A DNA stretch of 64,000 bases from Phycisphaerae bacterium (GCA_026004655.1 BPJO01000005.1:1-64000), one strand, 5' to 3'; positions 41,388 to 51,827 are shown, counted from the stretch's first letter. The notes: generated by a model from the letters alone, not told the origin. Translations and numbers: made by a program.

Positions 41388-42322
41388 AAACGTTCCTTTA
41401 TCTGTTCTTGGATCGAGTCCAGCAGCATAGGCAGAGGATCGTTTCCGTTCAACCATCGAACCTGTGACCAACGCCTGAACCATTTCATCTGACGACGGGC
41501 GAGTTGACGGGTGGCGATCTTGATTTGTTCGACCGCATCGTCCAGACTCGCCTTGCCCGTTAGAACGTCGATCAATTCCTGATAACCGGTGGCTTCAGAA
41601 GCGGTCTTGGAGAGTTGTCCGAACCGTTGCAGCAAATCACGCGTCTCATCCAACCAACCGGATTCGATCATCTGTTTGACTCGCAGATTGATTCGTCGAT
41701 TCAACTCATCCTTTTCCCACATCAACCCGTACCAATCAGCCTGGTGTCGCATTTGTCCCCGGGACCAGTCGGATTGAAATGATGAAATAGGACGACCGGT
41801 CAGTTCAAATACTTCCAGCGCACGCACCAGGCGTTTTCGATCATTTCGATGAATGCGACTAGCGGATTCGGGGTCGATCCGGGTCAGTCGATCGTATAAT
41901 TGTTCGAGCGGTTGTTCATTGAGTCTGGTTCGGATCTCAACATCCGCGCCTGGACCTTCAAAAAGCCCTTCGAACAGTGCTTTGTAGTATAAAGGTGTTC
42001 CACCGGTGACGATCAGCCGGACCCCCCGTTGGGCCGCGTCCGCTATCACGGCATCGGCACGGGTGACAAACTCTGAAACCGCAAAAGATTCATTCGGATC
42101 CACCAGGTCAATCAAATGATGTCGAACTCGTCTTCGCTCCGACACGGTCGGTTTGGCTGTCCCGATGTCCATCCCGCGATAAACCTGCATCGAATCGACA
42201 CTGAGAATTTCCGCGCCCCATTTTTCCGCCAGAGACATCGCCAAAGCGCTTTTTCCCGAAGCAGTCGGTCCAAGAATCACGATCATTCGGGGATTTTCTG
42301 CCAACTCGACAACTCCTGCCAA
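41384..42322 (-). CDS. miaA: tRNA dimethylallyltransferase
   Basis: ILGPTASGKSALAMSLAE; SVDSMQVYRGMDIGTAKPT; TRQLARRQMKWFRR. Confidence 0.96.
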   Translation of the reverse strand: MAGVVELAENPRMIVILGPTASGKSALAMSLAEKWGAEILSVDSMQVYRGMDIGTAKPTVSERRRVRHHLIDLVDPNESFAVSEFVTRADAVIADAAQRGVRLIVTGGTPLYYKALFEGLFEGPGADVEIRTRLNEQPLEQLYDRLTRIDPESASRIHRNDRKRLVRALEVFELTGRPISSFQSDWSRGQMRHQADWYGLMWEKDELNRRINLRVKQMIESGWLDETRDLLQRFGQLSKTASEATGYQELIDVLTGKASLDDAVEQIKIATRQLARRQMKWFRRWSQVRWLNGNDPLPMLLDSIQEQIKERL

Positions 42323-42504
42323 TCCTGCAGTCGATTATAAGAAAAGTGCTTCGGAATACCGCACAAAGTCCTTGAAAAACAAAGACTTATATCAACGGTA
42401 CGTCCGGACCTTTTTGGCACGCGGTTTGTATAAGTTTTTTTCGCCTGCCTGAAGTAGGCGGCATAAAGTTGATTGTGAGACTTGTCGTAGAAAGGAGGCT
42501 TGCT

Positions 42505-42942
42505 ATGGCATTACCGACTCGTGTTCAACGTGCGATCCAAGACCCCCTGGACATCCTGCCTCGGGATCTCGGGGCATTGATGGACAGAATGTTTAATCGA
42601 GACTTCTTCCGTGATGGTGGATTCACCCCTTACGGTGTCGATGTTCGAGAAGATGCCGATCACATCTACGTCGAAGCCGATCTACCCGGCTTTACAAAGG
42701 ATCAGATCGACATCACGCTCGAAAACTCGACCCTGACCATTTCCGCCGAACGGAAAGAAGAGGAAGAGCAAAAGGGTGATTGGCTCTTGCGCGAACGTCG
42801 ATATACTCGGTATCAACGCAGCTTCAATCTGCCCCCCACGGTGGATGAAAAATCCGTTGATGCCAAGTTGTCCGACGGTGTGCTGAAGATCACGCTGAAT
42901 AAACGTGAAGAAAGCAAACCGCGCAAGATTACCGTGACTTGA
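42505..42942 (+). CDS. Hsp20/alpha-crystallin small heat shock protein
   Basis: YVEADLPGFTKDQIDITLENSTLTISAER; DGVLKITLNKREE; RBS 'aaaggagg' before ATG 42505. Confidence 0.95.
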   Translation: MALPTRVQRAIQDPLDILPRDLGALMDRMFNRDFFRDGGFTPYGVDVREDADHIYVEADLPGFTKDQIDITLENSTLTISAERKEEEEQKGDWLLRERRYTRYQRSFNLPPTVDEKSVDAKLSDGVLKITLNKREESKPRKITVT

Positions 42943-42991
42943 TCTGACAGGATCGTTTCTCTCTGCCCGAGCGATTCGGGCCAAGGGGTTT

Positions 42992-43030
42992 GGGATGAGG
43001 ATGCTGGTTCGACTCGAGCATCCTCATCCC
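42992..43030. terminator. strong intrinsic terminator downstream of hsp20
   Basis: Perfect 14 bp inverted repeat GGGATGAGGATGCT...AGCATCCTCATCCC, then GTTTTTTT. Confidence 0.9.
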
Positions 43031-43036
43031 GTTTTT

Positions 43037-43516
43037 TTACGAGCGTCGGTCGATGAACTTTCTCTGTTTCTCGAGGGATTGTCGTCTGAACTGCTCGAGA
43101 TCCTGCTCTACCTGCTGGCCCATAGCATAATCCACGACCGAAGCGTCGTAGACGATAAAACGAGCGACATATGGTTTGATGACCGATTCGACTACTTCCT
43201 GATGCTGAGGCGACCGGTCATAGTCTCGCAGGGCCTGTTCATTTTCAAAGGTAAACACCAGCATCAGATCGTAGGTCGAATCGACCACTTGTCGGTCAGA
43301 GGCAAGTTTTTGACCGACGCGAATGTCAATCACGCCAGGCACCTCACGAAGGGTCTGGATCGACCGGATCACTGCATGACGGTCCGCTTCGGGCTTTAAC
43401 CAGACGACCACCACGTGCTGAATCTGTCCCGGGCGAACCTGCAACAGCGTTTGAGATGCGCATCCGGTTGAAAAACAGACGATCCCGATCAATAGGGCGA
43501 AAAAGGTCTTGGTCAT
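43037..43516 (-). CDS. Dabb (stress-responsive alpha/beta barrel) domain lipoprotein
   Basis: lipobox-like CFSTGC; IQHVVVVWLKPEADR...VIDIRVGQ...DLMLVFTFENEQALRDY. Confidence 0.85.
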   Translation of the reverse strand: MTKTFFALLIGIVCFSTGCASQTLLQVRPGQIQHVVVVWLKPEADRHAVIRSIQTLREVPGVIDIRVGQKLASDRQVVDSTYDLMLVFTFENEQALRDYDRSPQHQEVVESVIKPYVARFIVYDASVVDYAMGQQVEQDLEQFRRQSLEKQRKFIDRRS

Positions 43517-44475
43517 GATTGCTCCAGTAGTAGTTGGGCGTTTCGTTGGAACAGAGGGAGTTTAACCCGTTTCATCGCGGTATGACGGGTCAATTGTCGA
43601 TAGTCGTCCGGTGTCCATTCCAGGACTTTCTCCAATTCGACAGTGGCAGGGACGCGCGGACGAACGTCGGGGTCCTGACTCGAAGGGGCCTTGCGATTGA
43701 ACGGGCAAACTTCCTGACAGATATCACAGCCAAAAATCCATCCGTCGAGTTTGTCATGAAAAGACGGATCGATCGGATCTCTATGCTCGATCGTCAGGTA
43801 TGAAATGCATCGTGTCGCGTCCATCTGATAGGGAGCAAACAGCGCACCGGTCGGGCAAGCTTCCAGGCATCGTGTGCAACTGCCGCAATGATCCGGTTCG
43901 GGGGTATCAAAAGGCAATTCAAGGTCGGTCAGAATCTCGGCCAGGAAAATCCAGGATCCGATCCGTGGGGAAATAACGCACGTATTCTTACCCTGCCACC
44001 CGATCCCCGCCCGAACGGCCAGTTCACGCTCCATCACCGGCGCGGTATCGACACAAACTTTGGTCAATGCCCCGGGAAATGTTTCCCGGATCCAGTCCGC
44101 CAATCGGTGCAAACGATTTTTGACATAGATGTGATAATCAGTCCCGCGAGCGTAGCGTGCGATTTTGCCTGGTCGCAACGAAGATGAAGTCGAATCGGTT
44201 GTTGAAGCATCCTTGTCCTGATGATGGTAGTTCAAAGCTAGACAAATCACGCTCCGAGCAGGGGGAAAATAGACCCGTGGATCGAGCTTTTCCTCGATAC
44301 GCCGGGCCAGGTAATCCATCTGTCCGTGATAACCTCCGGAGATCCATCGCAGGTAGTAATCGCGGTAAGCCGAGGGATCCGCAGGGGCGATCCCGCACAG
44401 ATCAAATCCCAGCTCACCGGCTTTTTTTTTAATCCGCACAGCAGATGTCAGTTCGGTCGTCACAGGTTGAATCAT
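43513..44475 (-). CDS. queG: epoxyqueuosine reductase
   Basis: ARYARGTDYH; AVRAGIGWQGKNTCVISPRIGSWIFLAEILTDLEL; CGSCTRCLEACPTGAL; CDICQEVCPFNR. Confidence 0.97.
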   Translation of the reverse strand: MIQPVTTELTSAVRIKKKAGELGFDLCGIAPADPSAYRDYYLRWISGGYHGQMDYLARRIEEKLDPRVYFPPARSVICLALNYHHQDKDASTTDSTSSSLRPGKIARYARGTDYHIYVKNRLHRLADWIRETFPGALTKVCVDTAPVMERELAVRAGIGWQGKNTCVISPRIGSWIFLAEILTDLELPFDTPEPDHCGSCTRCLEACPTGALFAPYQMDATRCISYLTIEHRDPIDPSFHDKLDGWIFGCDICQEVCPFNRKAPSSQDPDVRPRVPATVELEKVLEWTPDDYRQLTRHTAMKRVKLPLFQRNAQLLLEQS

Positions 44476-44544
44476 ACCGTCAAATCTCGCAATGATCCCG
44501 GATCGGATTTGACGATTCGAGCGTTGTGACCGATTATCCGATGT

Positions 44545-45075
44545 ATGACTCGAGAAAAACTGATTGAACGGATCAAAAACCTAGCAGTGCTGCAAGGAGA
44601 GTTTACCCTCCGAAGCGGGAAAAAATCGCGATATTACATCGATAAATATCGATTCGAGACCCAGCCGGACGTATTATCCGCGTTGGGAAAGCTGTTTGCC
44701 CAAAAAGTCACTCCTGAGGTCGACCGTATTGCCGGTCCAGAACTAGGGGCTGTCTGCTTGGCAGCTGCCACGGCTATCGAGGCCAATAAACCCTTTGTCA
44801 TGGTCCGAAAAGCAGCCAAGGAGTACGGCACAACCAAAAAAATCGAAGGTGAACTCAAAGCGGGTGAAAAAGTCCTCTTGGTAGAGGACATTCTGACCAC
44901 CGGGGGCGCGGTCCTCGAAGCTGCCAAGTCCCTGACCGAAGCCGGGGCGATCATTGTCGGTATTGTTGGGGTGATTGATCGTCTCGAAGGTGCCCGTCAC
45001 AACATCGAGTCCGCCGGATTCAAGATGGACGCACTATTCACCGTCGCCGACTTGGGGATCGAAGGTCCGCATTAA
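44545..45075 (+). CDS. pyrE: orotate phosphoribosyltransferase
   Basis: GEFTLRSGKKSRYYIDKYRFET; VLLVEDILTTGGAVLEAAKSL. Confidence 0.95.
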   Translation: MTREKLIERIKNLAVLQGEFTLRSGKKSRYYIDKYRFETQPDVLSALGKLFAQKVTPEVDRIAGPELGAVCLAAATAIEANKPFVMVRKAAKEYGTTKKIEGELKAGEKVLLVEDILTTGGAVLEAAKSLTEAGAIIVGIVGVIDRLEGARHNIESAGFKMDALFTVADLGIEGPH

Positions 45076-45109
45076 TCAATCCACACGGTCGCGACGGCTT
45101 GGGAAAAAA

Positions 45110-45139
45110 ACGCCCGCCAGAATGAGTTCTGACGGGCGT
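45110..45139. terminator. bidirectional terminator between pyrE and the secreted metalloprotease-like gene
   Basis: ACGCCCGCCAGAA-TGAG-TTCTGACGGGCGT, one mismatch, flanked by A7 and TTTTT. Confidence 0.85.
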
Positions 45140-45169
45140 GACTGTTTTTAGAAACTGTTCGATCAAAAA

Positions 45170-46675
45170 TCAGAAGGTGAGTTTGAGCAATTCACCCATA
45201 CGGATGTACACCACGTCGGTGAGGATCTGGTTGCGGGTATCCAGATTATTCTGGACGACGGATCCGAGGGTTGAGGTGTTGGTTCCGGTTCCGATGATGT
45301 TATTGATAATCGCGGAGGCAATGGCGTTGCCGGGCGTTCCACCGGACGAGAACCCTCGGAAGACGTATTCTCGACGGACCCAGTTCTCAAAGCTGTTGAC
45401 GAGTGTGGAATCGCCGTAGCTGCCCGGATCCGTTTTGGCGCCGGGGAAGACATTCCCGTCATTGGTCAGAGCCGGTGCTTTGTAAATGCCGCCGTAGGGG
45501 AACAATCCTTTACCGGAGTTGAGAATCGCCAAAGCTTGTTCGTTGAGTTTGTTGACCAGGGACGTCCCGTTGGCGACAAACGCACCGTTGACCATCGCTT
45601 GCTGGATGTAGACGGTGACCTGGACCGTGTTGGCGATGATTTCTTCGTCCTGTGAATTGGGGGGCGTTCCGTCGCCACTTTGCGATCCGGGAAGATCCTG
45701 GTGGATGGCTTCGTGGGCCAAAACGGCGGAGAGTGCACGGAAGTCTTCGCCCGCAAAGGTCGGACGGATCTTGAGCGACAACCGTCCGCCCGCACTGAGC
45801 TTGGTTTCACTGATCGGTGCAGAAGCACTGATCGTGCTATCAAAGGCGATGGACGTATACCGGTTGTTCGTGGTGTTGTTTTTGCCCAAATAGGATCCGA
45901 TCGCCGGTTCGGCAGCAGTCCCGACTAGCGAAACAATAGCCGCACGGAGGTTGGCACTGGGTACATACGTGGCGTTGGTGCTGTCATCGAACAACGCCAT
46001 CGCGCTGTTCTTTTGAGCGGCGGTAATAATGCCTTGGCTGACCTTTGCCGACAGGAAGGCATCGAGGTTGGTTCGGACCGAGGCGGCGCTCGGTTCGGTG
46101 TTGGCGACGGTCGGGTTGGGAGCGGCGCTATAAGTGTCTTTGGTGAAATACGATAGATCAGTCGGCACCCAGTTCCGGTTGGCCATCGTATAACGGGGTT
46201 TGTTCTGTCCGCGTTCAAACGTGATGGTTTTGGCAGCGGAAGTACCATCATAGACGACGGAATTACCTTTGGTGTCGGTCAAAGCACCTGCGTAGATGAA
46301 CAACCGGCTGCCTTTACGGATCAGTCGGTCGGTGATGATCGTGAGCACGCGTCCGTCCACGGGGTCTCGGGTGATGGTCATTCCGACGGTGACTTTGCGT
46401 TGTTGACCGGGGTTTAGAAGATCATTGGCGTATCCGAACGACCGGATCAGACTGGCATCCTGGAGTCGGACGGTCTTGGTAAAGGCGATGGTGATACGGT
46501 TGCTGTTGAGGGCGTTACCGCTTCCATCGACCCGTTTGGCGATTTTGATACCAAGCAGGGGTAATTGGATAGCCGCCAAGAGTTGGCGGTTTTCCAGGGT
46601 TTCAACGGTGGCCGCTGAAGCCATGGCTACAGAACGGGATTTACTATCGGACGAACCGAGCAATCGGCTAAACAT
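45170..46675 (-). CDS. secreted protein with N-terminal planctomycete 'LENRQLLAA' motif and HEAIH putative zinc site
   Basis: 501 aa; VETLENRQLLAA near N-terminus; AVLAHEAIHQDLPGSQSGDGTPPNSQDEEIIAN. Confidence 0.75.
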   Translation of the reverse strand: MFSRLLGSSDSKSRSVAMASAATVETLENRQLLAAIQLPLLGIKIAKRVDGSGNALNSNRITIAFTKTVRLQDASLIRSFGYANDLLNPGQQRKVTVGMTITRDPVDGRVLTIITDRLIRKGSRLFIYAGALTDTKGNSVVYDGTSAAKTITFERGQNKPRYTMANRNWVPTDLSYFTKDTYSAAPNPTVANTEPSAASVRTNLDAFLSAKVSQGIITAAQKNSAMALFDDSTNATYVPSANLRAAIVSLVGTAAEPAIGSYLGKNNTTNNRYTSIAFDSTISASAPISETKLSAGGRLSLKIRPTFAGEDFRALSAVLAHEAIHQDLPGSQSGDGTPPNSQDEEIIANTVQVTVYIQQAMVNGAFVANGTSLVNKLNEQALAILNSGKGLFPYGGIYKAPALTNDGNVFPGAKTDPGSYGDSTLVNSFENWVRREYVFRGFSSGGTPGNAIASAIINNIIGTGTNTSTLGSVVQNNLDTRNQILTDVVYIRMGELLKLTF

Positions 46676-47034
46676 AAGGTGTATTCCTTTCTTGAATCAA
46701 CGCGATGTTAGATGAAATATGATCGACAAACAACGACGGGTCAAAAATGGGTGTTGAAACTAAAGTTCAGTTTGTTTGATACTTTCGCGATTCATTGGTT
46801 ATGGTCGATATCATTCGACGCCATGTGAAACTGGGTAAAATACATTGAAGTGGTCACCTCAGAGTAAACATCCGGTCGTACATGTCTAATTATCGAACGA
46901 AGACCTCCTGACTCTTGTTACAAATATTTTCAGATTTGTCTTATTCACCGGGCATTAAACCCGTTACGTGGTGATTAAGAGTGAGATGACGCGAACGCTT
47001 CCCTTACAAATTAAATGCCCGGGATTTGCAAAAA

Positions 47035-47064
47035 GCTGACACACCGTTATAGTCTGTCCAATAC
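47035..47064 (+). promoter_or_regulatory. candidate sigma-70 promoter for acpP
   Basis: TTGCAA - 16 bp - TATAGT within 'ttgcaaaaagctgacacaccgttatagtc' (coordinates approximate). Confidence 0.4.
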
Positions 47065-47107
47065 TCCCGCGTGGCGGGGGGTTTGAGACAGGTGAGGTGG
47101 ATAGCAC

Positions 47108-47347
47108 ATGGACGAAATTGAAACCAAGGTCATCGAAATCGTGAGCGAACAGATGGGCGTAGACAAGGGTGAAATCACCCGAGATACCCATTTTATCAAC
47201 GACCTGAATGCCGATTCCCTCGACACGGTCGAACTTGTCATGGAGTTCGAGGATGAGTTCGAATTGTCGATCCCCGAGGATGAGGCTGCGAAGATCCAGA
47301 CCGTCGGCCAGGCGATCGATTATATCCGCGAACACGGGAACAAATAA
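47108..47347 (+). CDS. acpP: acyl carrier protein
   Basis: [32 protein letters not shown]. Confidence 0.97.
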   Translation: MDEIETKVIEIVSEQMGVDKGEITRDTHFINDLNADSLDTVELVMEFEDEFELSIPEDEAAKIQTVGQAIDYIREHGNK

Positions 47348-47445
47348 GTTTTACCGCGGCCAGTGAGGGCGGTCTTGACACCCTAAAGCCTCGGCTTATT
47401 GGCCTGAAGCTCATTAAGACAACCGTTTTAGAACTTGATCTAGCC

Positions 47446-48687
47446 ATGAAGCATCGCCGTGTCGTGATTACCGGCTTAGGACTGGTCACCTCCCTAGGTG
47501 AATCGGTGGAGGAGGTCTGGGAAAGCCTGTGTTCGGGTCGTAGCGGGATCAAACCAGTCACCCGTTTCGATTTTTCAGATTTTCCAGTCCGGTTCGGCGG
47601 CGAGTGTACGGATTTTGATGTCACTCGTTATGACGTCGATACCAAAGAAGCCCGACGTCTTGACCGTTTTGCCCAGTTCGCTTTGGCTGCTTCGATCAGT
47701 GCCATCAAAGATTCGGGGATTGATTTCAAATCAGAAGATCCGTACCGCTGCGGGGTCCTGATCGGATCAGGAATCGGGGGGATCGAGACACTCGAAGAGC
47801 AGTGTGGCGTTTTGAACGCCCGGGGCGTGACGCGGGTCAGTCCGTTTACGGTTCCACGTCTAATGGCCAATGCTGCCAGTGGAAACGTTTCGATCCAGTT
47901 CGGTCTGAAGGGTCCCAACACTGCTGTGGTGACGGCGTGTGCGACCGGCTCCAATGCCATTGGGGACGCAGCCCGTCTGATCGATAACAACTTAGCCGAG
48001 ATCATGATCGCCGGCGGGTCTGAAGCCGCCTTGTGTCGAGTCGGAATGGCCAGCTTTATTGCAGCTAGGGCGTTGTCTACTCGGAATGATGCCCCAGAAC
48101 AAGCCAGTCGGCCTTGGGACAAGGACCGAGACGGGTTCGTTATGGGTGAGGGTGCGGGGATTGTTGTTTTGGAAGAATACGAACACGCCCGTCAGCGCGG
48201 AGCCAGGATCTATGCCGAATTAGTCGGTTATGGAATGAGTGCCGATGCCAATCATATCACCGCGCCCTGTGCGGACGGGGAAGGGGCTGCGATGGCGATG
48301 CGGTTGGCGCTTCAGGACGCGGGCGTCAATCCCGATCAGGTCAATTACATTAACGCTCACGGTACGAGTACCACCTTAGGCGATGTGGCAGAGACCAAAG
48401 CCGTTAAACGGACCTTTGGTGAACATGCTCGTAAACTCAAAATCTCCTCCACCAAAAGTCAATTGGGGCACCTGCTAGGGGCCAGCGGGGGAGTCGAAGC
48501 GATCTTTACCGCGCTAGCGGTTCACAAGAATCTGATTCCGCCTACCATTAACCTGGAAAATCCCGATGACGAATGTGATCTGGATTACACCCCCAAAACC
48601 CCGCGTGAATTGCCGGTCCACTATGCCATGAGCAATTCTTTCGGGTTCGGCGGTCACAACGCCAGTCTACTGTTTAAAAAATGCTGA
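47446..48687 (+). CDS. fabF: beta-ketoacyl-ACP synthase II
   Basis: VVITGLGLVTSLG; VTACATGSNAIGDA; NAHGTSTTLGD; KSQLGHLLGASG; NSFGFGGHNASLLF. Confidence 0.97.
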   Translation: MKHRRVVITGLGLVTSLGESVEEVWESLCSGRSGIKPVTRFDFSDFPVRFGGECTDFDVTRYDVDTKEARRLDRFAQFALAASISAIKDSGIDFKSEDPYRCGVLIGSGIGGIETLEEQCGVLNARGVTRVSPFTVPRLMANAASGNVSIQFGLKGPNTAVVTACATGSNAIGDAARLIDNNLAEIMIAGGSEAALCRVGMASFIAARALSTRNDAPEQASRPWDKDRDGFVMGEGAGIVVLEEYEHARQRGARIYAELVGYGMSADANHITAPCADGEGAAMAMRLALQDAGVNPDQVNYINAHGTSTTLGDVAETKAVKRTFGEHARKLKISSTKSQLGHLLGASGGVEAIFTALAVHKNLIPPTINLENPDDECDLDYTPKTPRELPVHYAMSNSFGFGGHNASLLFKKC

Positions 48688-48797
48688 TTCCTGGGTCATC
48701 CAGACCGGTTCACGCGATTCCTCCTCTTGCTGACGGACTAAGAATAGTCAATACTGGTCGTTTGTCGTGCCGATAATACAAGCAAAGGATTGCTAGC

Positions 48798-49103
48798 ATG
48801 GCCGTTCTACCCGCCCGTCCCATTTCCCGGGCTCGCCCGTCCGGCGAGATCCAACGGATCCTGCGGTTGCAGGTCCCGGTCATCGTCAAACTGGCCGAGC
48901 GTAAGTTTTCCTGTGCGGAGGTTTTACGGATTCAGGTCGGTTCGATTCTGGAGTTTAACAAGTCCTCCGATGAGCCTTTGGAGCTGATGATCAACAACAA
49001 ATCCATTGCCTTAGGTGAAGCCGTCAAAGTGGGGGAAAACTTCGGTATCAAATTGATCCAGATCGGGGATGTTCGATCGGTAATTCGTTCGATGGGCAAA
49101 TGA
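48798..49103 (+). CDS. fliN: FliN/SpoA-domain flagellar motor switch protein
   Basis: 101 aa; VPVIVKLAERKFSCAEVLRIQVGSILEFNKSSDEPLELMINNKSIALGEAVKVGENFGIKL. Confidence 0.88.
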   Translation: MAVLPARPISRARPSGEIQRILRLQVPVIVKLAERKFSCAEVLRIQVGSILEFNKSSDEPLELMINNKSIALGEAVKVGENFGIKLIQIGDVRSVIRSMGK

Positions 49104-49115
49104 ATCCGGTTGGTT

Positions 49116-50408
49116 TCAGAACCCGGAAACCTTTGTCAGAAGACGATGGGCCAGTTCCAACGCCTGCTCAGATGTATGGATGCGGTTTTCGAGTTGAGCA
49201 TCATACACCTGGTCGAGAACACGTTTGAAATCCGGTCCCGGGGCATATCCCGCAGCCACCAGATGATCACCAGTCAGAATCGGGGGGGGGGCACAGTCGG
49301 CCGGAGAATAGGATCGGAGTTTTTCCAAAGCCTGTTGAACTCGGTCAGGCGCAAAACCTGCTTTTAAAAGAGCTTGCAACACAATCCGGGCAGAATCGGC
49401 GTATCGGTCCGCGCAGGCCCGTTTGGTCGTAGCGACCGTCCATTGTCGTGTATGTAACAGCCGATGGACCAGTCCAGCCGTTCCAGTCATCTCGTCGCAT
49501 TCCTGATTGCTCAGCTTCAGTTTTTGCCTTAATCCGTTGACCAGTCCGGAGATCTCCGTAGACGAAAAATTGCCCAAAAGATCCTGCCTAGCGCCACCGC
49601 CTTGCCATCGTGTGTCGATTGCTAGGCACATAAGACCTATGGGAAAACGTACCGGTTCTACGGGCAAAGACAGAGTAAGCGACCGTTCCGTCAAAAGGGA
49701 TTCGACCGGACAGGCAATTCCCGTCATCGGTTCGAGCAGCCGATGCTCCCAAAGCAGATGAAATGCCTTTGTCCGAGTCGATGGAGGAAGCATTCGTCGC
49801 AGCTCCTCGGCTACACGCTCGCCGCTGATCCGTGTTATCAAAGGTGCATCCTGGCAAATAGTTTCAGAAGTCGATGGGTCAATGGTCAGGTCAAACCGGG
49901 CTGCGAACCGAACAGCCCGGAGCATACGCAGGTGATCTTCCTCAAACCGTTGTTTGGGATCACCAATGGCACGCAGAATGCGGGCTTCTAAGTCTTTCAA
50001 TCCACCGACATAATCAATCACGTGGTCGCTGATCGGGTCGTAAAACAAACCGTTGATTGTGAAATCCCGCCTTCGAGCGTCTTCTTCGGCAGACGCAAAT
50101 CGTACCGTTTCGGGGTGTCGTCCGTCTTTGTAAATCCCGTCGCTGCGAAATGTTGCTACTTCGATCTGGTCTCTTCCGAATCGAACCAGGATAACTCCAA
50201 ACATCTGTCCGACCGCTCGGGTATTCTTGAACAGCTCACGTACGCGTTGGGGAGGCGCATCGGTAGCGACATCCACGTCATCGGCTTGTAGACCCAGCAA
50301 TTTGTCCCGGACACACCCCCCAGCGAAGTACGCAACGTGTCCGGCTTCTCGAAGTGTCCGGATGACTTCAAATCCTTTGTCCCAAACCGAACCCGTTGGT
50401 CTGTTCAT
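49116..50408 (-). CDS. CCA tRNA nucleotidyltransferase / poly(A) polymerase family
   Basis: AYFAGGCVRDKLLGLQADDVDVATDA; RRDFTINGLFYDP; FEEDHLRMLRAVRFAARFDL. Confidence 0.94.
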   Translation of the reverse strand: MNRPTGSVWDKGFEVIRTLREAGHVAYFAGGCVRDKLLGLQADDVDVATDAPPQRVRELFKNTRAVGQMFGVILVRFGRDQIEVATFRSDGIYKDGRHPETVRFASAEEDARRRDFTINGLFYDPISDHVIDYVGGLKDLEARILRAIGDPKQRFEEDHLRMLRAVRFAARFDLTIDPSTSETICQDAPLITRISGERVAEELRRMLPPSTRTKAFHLLWEHRLLEPMTGIACPVESLLTERSLTLSLPVEPVRFPIGLMCLAIDTRWQGGGARQDLLGNFSSTEISGLVNGLRQKLKLSNQECDEMTGTAGLVHRLLHTRQWTVATTKRACADRYADSARIVLQALLKAGFAPDRVQQALEKLRSYSPADCAPPPILTGDHLVAAGYAPGPDFKRVLDQVYDAQLENRIHTSEQALELAHRLLTKVSGF

Positions 50409-50651
50409 ACAATCTGTTTTTACCACCCCGGGTCGGTCTTGGCACTTCATATCCGTGTGACACCTTCGGATCATCCCGGGGTCGGACCAAAACGACATGC
50501 CATTTTATCGTATAAGTAATTTATCTATAAAGATTTAAGAAGTAAGTTCGGATAAGCCATCTGTGGAAAAGTTGCGTCAGATGAAAAAAAAATGAAATAA
50601 TCCGATTCCAACGCGGCCGGTCGTTGTCAGTACATCTGAAAGTCGTCACTA

Positions 50652-51827
50652 TTGGGTGCAATATCGTTGGGAGTTCTTATGGATGTTTTGCGGATGATCC
50701 GTGGTGTCATCGGTTTGGCTTGTTTGGGAATCGCCAGTTTTGCCTGCGCTCAGCAGTATCCTGCCACGATTCAAACTCGGGATTACACGTTGAAAGTTGA
50801 ACTGTTGACCAACCAGGTGAAAAACCCCTGGTCGATTGTCTGGATCGATACGGATCATGCGTTGATTACAGAGAAAAATGGGGGTCTTCGACTTTGGTCC
50901 AAAGGACGGTTGCTTCCGAACCCTGTTCAAGGTACACCGGTGGTCAATAGTAGCGGTCAGGGGGGATTGTTGGATGTCGCTGTTGACCCGGATTACAAAC
51001 AAAACGGGTGGGTCTATCTAAGTTACAGTCATGTGATCGGTGACCAACCAAAAGGTCCGGCGATGACCCGAATCGTCCGTGGCAAAATCAAAAACGGGGC
51101 TTGGTCCGACCAACAGGTCCTGTTCCAAGCCAAACCCGAACATTATCGCAACGGAGGGGTGCATTTCGGGTGTCGCATCGTCTTTGATTCTCAGAATCAT
51201 CTGTATTTTGCCATCGGTGAGCGTGGGAATCAGGATGATGCCCAGCGGCTGGACCGTCCGAATGGAAAAATCCATCGAATCAATCGCGACGGTTCGATCC
51301 CTAAAGACAACCCGTTTGTCGGTCAGCCCGGGGTTTATGAAAGCATCTGGTGTTTTGGCAATCGAAATCCTCAAGGACTGGTGATCGATCCGGAAACCGG
51401 TGACATCTGGTCCACCGAGCACGGTCCCATGGGAGGTGACGAATTAAATTGGATTCGTCCGGGGGTCAATTATGGCTGGCCCATCATTACGTACGGGAAA
51501 AATTACAACGGTACGCCTGTCGGACAAGGGATCACCGAACGGGAGGGTCTGGAACAACCCGTCAAACAGTGGACGCCCTCACCGGCGTTGTGTGGTTTGG
51601 ACATCGTTCGAGGGGATCCGTTTCCCAAATGGAAGGGCAACTTGTTGGCTGGGGCACTGAAGTTCGGCGAAGTGAAACGGATCGAGATTCGGGATCATCA
51701 ATATGTCGCGGAAGAAGTGATCCTCAAAGGAATGGGTCGAGTGCGTGACGTGGTCGTGGCGCCGGACGGAAGCATTCATGTTGTGTTGAACGGACCTGAC
51801 GCGATCCTCAAGCTATCTCGTCAGTAA
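50652..51827 (+). CDS. secreted PQQ-dependent aldose sugar dehydrogenase family (start may be 50679)
   Basis: NPWSIVWIDTDHALITEKNGGLRLW; GQGGLLDVAVDPDY; IWSTEHGPMGGDELNWI. Confidence 0.9.
   Translation: MGAISLGVLMDVLRMIRGVIGLACLGIASFACAQQYPATIQTRDYTLKVELLTNQVKNPWSIVWIDTDHALITEKNGGLRLWSKGRLLPNPVQGTPVVNSSGQGGLLDVAVDPDYKQNGWVYLSYSHVIGDQPKGPAMTRIVRGKIKNGAWSDQQVLFQAKPEHYRNGGVHFGCRIVFDSQNHLYFAIGERGNQDDAQRLDRPNGKIHRINRDGSIPKDNPFVGQPGVYESIWCFGNRNPQGLVIDPETGDIWSTEHGPMGGDELNWIRPGVNYGWPIITYGKNYNGTPVGQGITEREGLEQPVKQWTPSPALCGLDIVRGDPFPKWKGNLLAGALKFGEVKRIEIRDHQYVAEEVILKGMGRVRDVVVAPDGSIHVVLNGPDAILKLSRQ

Noticed and set aside
50562-50570. TGTGGAAAA (degenerate DnaA box) upstream of the PQQ dehydrogenase
   Set aside because: Single degenerate match in an AT-rich gap; expected by chance.
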